64,000 nt of DNA from Bacillota bacterium (GTDB lineage: Bacteria; Bacillota_I; Bacilli_A; Erysipelotrichales; Erysipelotrichaceae), in the NCBI GenBank assembly GCA_023388995.1, contig JAEWFD010000045.1, positions 62,001-126,000 on the forward strand, in the 5' to 3' direction. The notes below the pieces were generated by a model. It searched no databases. It was not told where the DNA came from and saw only the letters and a program-made list of their open reading frames with translations. A program made the position numbers and the translations under genes. Position 1 is the stretch's first letter, and each line of letters opens with the position of its first letter. This document shows, one piece after another, positions 59,698 to 64,000 of the stretch.

Positions 59698-60783
59698 CTA
59701 ATCCATAAAAGCCAGCAACACGCTATGCAACAGCACCAATCCTTTCGGTGTGGTCCGCAAATAGCCACCTTCCATGACCAGTAACCCTTCTTTTTGATTC
59801 GCTTCAATGGCATCTTTATAGACTTGTTCCAGCTGTACATGGAATCTTGCTTCAAACTGGGTCAATGCAATCCCTTGCTTTTTGCGCAACCCAAGCATAA
59901 TTGTCTCAAACATTCGTTCCTTCACAGAAATCCGTTCTTCTTTTTCGCGGAATTGCCGCTGCAGATACAAGTCCATGCGCTGTGTATTTTCATAGCGAAT
60001 GCTGCCGATGCTGCCATGCGCTCCGCAGCCGGCACCGACATAATCCTCCACATTCCAATATCCAAGGTTGTGCTGTGATGCAAAACCCGGTTTCGCAAAG
60101 TTGCTGACCTCATACTGGCAGAAGCCAGCTTGTTCTAGAATTGCCACGCCTGTCTCATACAACTCCCCCTCCAGTTCATTGTCAATGAGGCTTTGGTGCT
60201 GGCGGCCAAACTCCGAATGTTCTTCAATCGTCAGCGAATACATCGATATATGCTGAATTGGCCAGGTGGTTACTTCTTGCAGATGAGCTTCCCACATCGC
60301 CGTATCTTGATAAGGCAATCCATACATCATGTCAATGGTGATATTAGTAATACCTGCTTTATGGATATTCGCAATTACTGTCTGCACATCAGCAGCAGTA
60401 TGGCGGCGATGAATGAGCCTTAAGACTTTCTCATCCAGTGTCTGAACACCCAAACTGATGCGATTCACGCCATATTCCTTGCAAAGCAGCAGCTTTTCCA
60501 AGGAACAGGATTCCGGGTTTGCTTCAATCGTATATTCTTTCACATGGTTGCCAAATGGCAGAAGCAATTCCAGCAGCTGCGCCAGCTGTGCAACGCTCAG
60601 ACTGCTGGGAGTACCTCCTCCGATATATATGGTATCGATATATTGGTAGCTGTACTGTGCTAATTCAGCCTCCAGCGCTTGCAGCCATCCTGCAATCAAG
60701 CCATCATGTTTCTTGACGCGAAAGAAATCGCAGTAAGCACAGATCTCATCACAAAACGGAACATGCACATAAAGATGATTCAT
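59698..60783 (-). CDS. hemW: Radical SAM haem chaperone HemW
   Basis: Radical-SAM protein related to coproporphyrinogen dehydrogenase HemN but acting as a haem-trafficking chaperone. 361 aa. Cluster motif VPFCDEICAYCDFFRV, then YIGGGTPSSLSVAQL and TIEANPESCSLEKL, and the C-terminal HemW domain (FETIMLGLRKKQGIALTQFE). It lacks the extended HemN N terminus. The ATG overlaps the end of the mazG-like gene (ATGA). In Bacillus it follows lepA; here two genes lie between. Confidence 0.93.
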   Translation of the reverse strand: MNHLYVHVPFCDEICAYCDFFRVKKHDGLIAGWLQALEAELAQYSYQYIDTIYIGGGTPSSLSVAQLAQLLELLLPFGNHVKEYTIEANPESCSLEKLLLCKEYGVNRISLGVQTLDEKVLRLIHRRHTAADVQTVIANIHKAGITNITIDMMYGLPYQDTAMWEAHLQEVTTWPIQHISMYSLTIEEHSEFGRQHQSLIDNELEGELYETGVAILEQAGFCQYEVSNFAKPGFASQHNLGYWNVEDYVGAGCGAHGSIGSIRYENTQRMDLYLQRQFREKEERISVKERMFETIMLGLRKKQGIALTQFEARFHVQLEQVYKDAIEANQKEGLLVMEGGYLRTTPKGLVLLHSVLLAFMD

Positions 60784-61067
60784 GGCTGAACCTTTGGATA
60801 GCGCTTTGCTACATCCACCAGTTTTTCGGCAATGATTCCATATGGATCCAATTTCAAGTCATAGCATAAGCTTAAGCTGTACATCAAAACATCTGCCAGC
60901 TCGCCTTTCAATGCTTCTAAATCGGTTGTTTCTTCTGCAAATTGATCGCACTCCAGCAACTCACTTGCCTCTACAAAAATCGATTTCACTAAAATACTGG
61001 GGGTATCTGTTTGATCCCAGCCACGTTCTTTGCGAAAGCGTTCAATTAACTCCTGCAACTGTTGCAT
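60780..61067 (-). CDS. MazG-like nucleotide pyrophosphohydrolase
   Basis: 95-aa single-domain NTP pyrophosphatase of the MazG/RS21-C6 superfamily. Metal-binding helices are visible: FVEASELLECDQFAEE and LKGELADVLMYSLSLCYDL (ExxD pattern). Such small forms clean dCTP analogues or aberrant NTPs. RBS GTAGGAGG. Overlaps hemW by ATGA and follows the unknown gene by 10 bp. Confidence 0.87.
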   Translation of the reverse strand: MQQLQELIERFRKERGWDQTDTPSILVKSIFVEASELLECDQFAEETTDLEALKGELADVLMYSLSLCYDLKLDPYGIIAEKLVDVAKRYPKVQP

Positions 61068-61077
61068 ACTGCTCCTC

Positions 61078-61923
61078 CTACTTTACGGAATAGACATATT
61101 TTTTACCGCACTTTTCTTTTTGATACCAGCCAAGACGGACAAATTGTTCCATACTCATTCTAGCAGTTTCATAACAGGTATTGCAATAGTGAAGAAATTG
61201 CTCCACCGTATAATAGTGGCCCGGTTTGCGATGTTGTTCAAAAAATTCTGCTTGATACGCTTTCAAGGTCGGATACCGCTCCAGCAGCCGCAATTCTTTC
61301 AAGTAATGAGCTTCTTCCCTCTGCTTGATTTTTTTGAATTGCTCTTCAATGCACAGTTCAACTTGCAGCAGCCACTGATGAAAAGATTTTGTGGCATCCT
61401 TTCCGAAAGGAACAACATGTATCTCTGCAAGCAAATCCCATGGCAGCTGCCCTTCAAACAACAGCTGCAACATCATCATTTCCTTGATGCGTTCATCACT
61501 CAGCTGCTGCACGACAAATACCCGCACCAGCAACGGCAATTTTTCATACTGCGCCAAAAACTCCTGTGTGATCCGGGTGATCATCATCTCTTGCAAAAGC
61601 TCCGCAAGCGGATAGGTCATCCTGGTTTGGTAGCGGCTCTCCACCCACCCATATGCTTCCTCTGAAACATGACGGGGTTTTGTGAGCGCTCCTTCCTGCT
61701 CGCGCAGCAATCTTTGCAGTTTCTGCACAATCCGGGCATGGTCTATTTGGATCTTCAAATGATAGATCACATAAGCATCGCTTGCAAGCGGCAGTAAAAA
61801 AAGCTGGCGGTATGTTTGAATTTCTTTCCAGATAACTTCCAGCTGGATCGGTAAAAACCGCTCCTGCAATTCTTCATAAAACAAATATTGTTCTTCCGTA
61901 TATTTTTGTGCACTTGTTATCAT
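61078..61923 (-). CDS. Uncharacterised 281-aa protein between lepA and mazG-like gene
   Basis: I do not recognise the family. I choose the ATG 61921-61923 (MITSAQKYTEEQYLFYEELQ) because GGGGTG lies 6 bases upstream; a GTG three codons earlier is possible. Mostly helical, basic and Gln-rich, no membrane segment. The C terminus looks like a winged-helix or helix-hairpin module (YYTVEQFLHYCNTCYETARM, then SMEQFVRLGWYQKEK) ending with GKKYVYSV. Located in a lepA-X-mazG-hemW cluster. A nucleic-acid-binding role is only suggested by the fold impression. Confidence 0.75.
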   Translation of the reverse strand: MITSAQKYTEEQYLFYEELQERFLPIQLEVIWKEIQTYRQLFLLPLASDAYVIYHLKIQIDHARIVQKLQRLLREQEGALTKPRHVSEEAYGWVESRYQTRMTYPLAELLQEMMITRITQEFLAQYEKLPLLVRVFVVQQLSDERIKEMMMLQLLFEGQLPWDLLAEIHVVPFGKDATKSFHQWLLQVELCIEEQFKKIKQREEAHYLKELRLLERYPTLKAYQAEFFEQHRKPGHYYTVEQFLHYCNTCYETARMSMEQFVRLGWYQKEKCGKKYVYSVK

Positions 61924-61989
61924 ACGCATCACCCCACGCTATTGTAATCTGTTTTGCCGTCAATTTGGACATCTTAGACAAACAAAGAA

Positions 61990-62014
61990 AAAATCTCCCA
62001 TAATAGGAGATTAT
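61990..62014 (-). terminator. Terminator after lepA
   Basis: AATCTCC-TATTATG-GGAGATT and T run on the minus strand; the stem includes the lepA stop codon. Confidence 0.82.
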
Positions 62015-63813
62015 TCTTCATCCATCGACAAAACAGCCATAAACGCTTCTTGCGGCACTTCTACACTGCCAACCGATTTCATGCGTTTCTTGCCTTCTTT
62101 TTGTTTTTCCAGCAACTTCTTCTTACGCGTAATATCGCCCCCGTAACATTTCGCCAGGACATTTTTACGCAGTGATTTGATATCGCTGCGGGCAACTACT
62201 TTGCCGTTGATTGCTGCTTGCACCGGTATTTCAAATTGCTGCCGCGGAATCAATGTTTTCAGTTTCTCAACAATCGCCTTTCCGCGCGGGTATGCGAAAT
62301 CCTTATGTACAACAAAGGATAGTGCATCTACAATCTCCCCATTGAGCATAATATCCATCTTCGACAGTTTGCTTGCTTGATATCCGGTTAATTCATAATC
62401 AAAGCTGGCATAGCCTCTGGAGATGGATTTCAAGCGGTCAAAGAAATCATAAACAATTTCGCTTAGCGGTATTTCATAGACCAGATTCATCCGTGAATCA
62501 TCGATATATTGCATATCCAAATAAACGCCACGTTTTTTCTGGCACAACTCCATGATGGCTCCGACATACTCTTTCGGTGTCATCATCGTTGCCTTCACAA
62601 ATGGTTCCTCAATTCGTTCAATGCGAATCGGATCAGGCATTTTGGATGGATTGTCTACCAGCAAGTCACTGCCATCCGTCAAATACGCATGATAAATAAC
62701 AGAAGGTGCTGTCGCAATCAACTGCAAATTAAACTCCCGCTCCAAACGTTCCTGCACCACATCCATATGCAATAATCCTAAGAAGCCGCAGCGAAAGCCA
62801 AACCCCAGTGCTTGTGATGTTTCCGCCTCAAATTGCAGCGCTGAGTCATTCAGCTGCAGCTTTTCAAGCGCTTCGCGCAAATCATTGTAGCGGGCACTGT
62901 CAATGGGATATAGTCCGCAAAAAACCATGGAGTTCATTTTGCGATAACCTGCCAGCGGTTCCTTTGCCGGATTTTGCGCCAATGTTATGGTATCCCCGAC
63001 ATGCACATCCTGAACCGACTTGATTGCTGCCGCAATCCAGCCTACTTCGCCCGTAACCAACGTCGTTTTCTTTATTTCTTTTGGAGTTCGAATCCCTACT
63101 TCAGTAACCAGATACCTGGCTCCGGTGGCCATCAGCAAAATCTCATCTCCAACCTGTACTTTTCCTTGTTTAATCCGTACATATGTGATAACTCCGCGAT
63201 AGCTGTCATACACCGAATCAAAGACCAACGCCTGCAAGGGTGCATTCACATCGCCCGATGGGGCCGGTACTTTGTGCACTACTGCTTCCAATACATCGAC
63301 AATATTTAATCCTGACTTAGCACTGATCATCGGAGCATCGTGTGCTTCCAGGCCAATTACGTTTTCAATTTCATCTTTTACTCGTTCCGGCTGCGCAGAT
63401 GGCAAGTCAATTTTGTTGATCACCGGAATGATTTCTAAATTATTATCCAAAGCCAAATATACGTTAGCCAGTGTTTGCGCCTCAATTCCCTGGGCCGCAT
63501 CCACAACCAAAACCGCTCCTTCACAAGCAGCCAAGGAGCGTGAAACCTCATAAGTAAAGTCGACATGACCTGGAGTGTCAATTAAGTGCAGGACATACTC
63601 CTCGCCGTTTAGGGCAGTATATTGCAGTTGAATGGCATTCAATTTTATGGTAATTCCACGTTCGCGTTCCAAATCCAAAGAATCCAGGATTTGATTCGTC
63701 ATCTCCCGTTGTTCCAACGTTCTGGTTAGTTCTAAAATACGATCAGCAAGTGTGGACTTCCCATGATCAATATGCGCGATAATGGAAAAATTTCTGATAT
63801 TTTGTTGATTCAT
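62011..63813 (-). CDS. lepA: Elongation factor 4 (LepA)
   Basis: Ribosome-associated translational GTPase implicated in back-translocation and initiation/assembly. 600 aa. G1 IIAHIDHGKSTLADRIL, G2 REMTNQILDSLDLERERGIT, G3 LIDTPGHVDFTYEVSRSLAA, G4 VINKIDLP, then EF-G-like domains II, III and V and the unique C-terminal domain (RGKAIVEKLKTLIPRQQFEI). RBS AGAAGGAG. A TATAAT lies at 63841-63846 on the minus strand. Confidence 0.97.
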   Translation of the reverse strand: MNQQNIRNFSIIAHIDHGKSTLADRILELTRTLEQREMTNQILDSLDLERERGITIKLNAIQLQYTALNGEEYVLHLIDTPGHVDFTYEVSRSLAACEGAVLVVDAAQGIEAQTLANVYLALDNNLEIIPVINKIDLPSAQPERVKDEIENVIGLEAHDAPMISAKSGLNIVDVLEAVVHKVPAPSGDVNAPLQALVFDSVYDSYRGVITYVRIKQGKVQVGDEILLMATGARYLVTEVGIRTPKEIKKTTLVTGEVGWIAAAIKSVQDVHVGDTITLAQNPAKEPLAGYRKMNSMVFCGLYPIDSARYNDLREALEKLQLNDSALQFEAETSQALGFGFRCGFLGLLHMDVVQERLEREFNLQLIATAPSVIYHAYLTDGSDLLVDNPSKMPDPIRIERIEEPFVKATMMTPKEYVGAIMELCQKKRGVYLDMQYIDDSRMNLVYEIPLSEIVYDFFDRLKSISRGYASFDYELTGYQASKLSKMDIMLNGEIVDALSFVVHKDFAYPRGKAIVEKLKTLIPRQQFEIPVQAAINGKVVARSDIKSLRKNVLAKCYGGDITRKKKLLEKQKEGKKRMKSVGSVEVPQEAFMAVLSMDEE

Positions 63814-63840
63814 GGTTCCGCTCCTTCTAAAGCAACGTTT

Positions 63841-63846
63841 ATTATA
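63841..63846 (-). promoter_or_regulatory. -10 box of the lepA promoter
   Basis: TATAAT on the minus strand, 28 bp before the lepA ATG; the -35 region (TATTTT) is poor. Confidence 0.5.
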
Positions 63847-63950
63847 TCAAAAAAAAGAGAAATAAAATAGTGCCAGTTACACTATTTCATAAGGAAACAA
63901 GCATTGGCGACTTCTGCTCGCAAAATGAAGCAGATCAGCGTATAGCGCAC

Positions 63951-63978
63951 AAAAAAGATTTGCTTGATTAAGCAAATC
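63951..63978 (-). terminator. Terminator of a gene beyond the right edge
   Basis: Perfect 9-bp stem GATTTGCTT / AAGCAAATC with a 4-nt loop followed by six T on the minus strand. Confidence 0.75.
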
Positions 63979-64000
63979 TGTGGTTTGTAATGAATTTCCC

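Overview
The window reads as one stretch of chromosome from a spore-forming Bacillota (low-GC Gram-positive) with about 40-45% GC by eye. Support: spore genes (spoIIAA-spoIIAB-sigF, dacF-type PBP, yqfC-yqfD, both dipicolinate synthase subunits), an RNase J2-type protein, CIRCE and cre sites, strong Shine-Dalgarno sequences, frequent TTG starts, and Firmicutes gene order (era/cdd/dgkA/ybeY/phoH/yqfD/yqfC/rpsU). An Erysipelotrichia-like lineage is my guess; the sequence alone does not fix the class. Almost every gene is on the minus strand. The plus-strand genes are a ferritin, one transposase, a beta-hydroxyacid dehydrogenase with a GNAT acetyltransferase, and a broken antitoxin.

Layout, left to right. 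1-8.0 kb: 3' truncated glyS, then the recO-era-cdd-dgkA-ybeY-nadR cluster with an orphan C39-peptidase-like gene, phoH, yqfD-yqfC and rpsU. 8.0-16.5 kb is more accessory: a decayed coding relic, ferritin, a coupled Nudix/UvrA-like pair (the UvrA-like gene carries a one-base frameshift), a peptidase E-like gene, uvsE, a complete ISL3-family insertion sequence with an exact 8-bp target duplication, and a YbjQ-family gene. 16.5-24.1 kb: deoC, murE, mtaB, an unknown gene, rsmE, and clpB behind a dual CIRCE operator. 24.3-30 kb: a P-loop kinase, the spoIIA operon, a RhuM-family gene and a relB/dinJ-type antitoxin relic lying between spoIIAA and the dacF-type gene. 30-36.2 kb: a transglutaminase-like lipoprotein, pyrimidine-nucleoside phosphorylase, plsC, an ssb paralogue and a pair of M16 peptidases. 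36.3-43.6 kb: a nucleoside ABC importer (bmpA, nupO, nupP, nupQ) beside the YjjI/YjjW glycyl-radical pair. 43.6-47.6 kb: ftsK/spoIIIE and an RNase J2-like gene. 47.8-52.3 kb: a trehalose PTS operon with its TreR-type repressor, paired operators and a cre site. 52.4-54.7 kb: a spore dipicolinate operon (spoVFA-spoVFB-dapA) with a mother-cell-type promoter. 54.7-64 kb: pnp, rpsO, yqeY, the two plus-strand metabolic genes, hemW, mazG-like, an unknown gene and lepA.

Two functional themes recur. The first is nucleoside salvage: cdd, deoC, pyrimidine-nucleoside phosphorylase, the BmpA-type importer and perhaps YjjI/YjjW. The second is sporulation: sigF with its regulators, dacF, YqfC/YqfD and dipicolinate synthesis. 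I did not find a convincing new multi-gene defence or biosynthetic system. The least ordinary features are the accessory DNA inside the dacF-spoIIA locus, the ISL3 element with three repeats at each end and a start site folded into a hairpin, the C39-like orphan, and two uncharacterised genes embedded in housekeeping operons.
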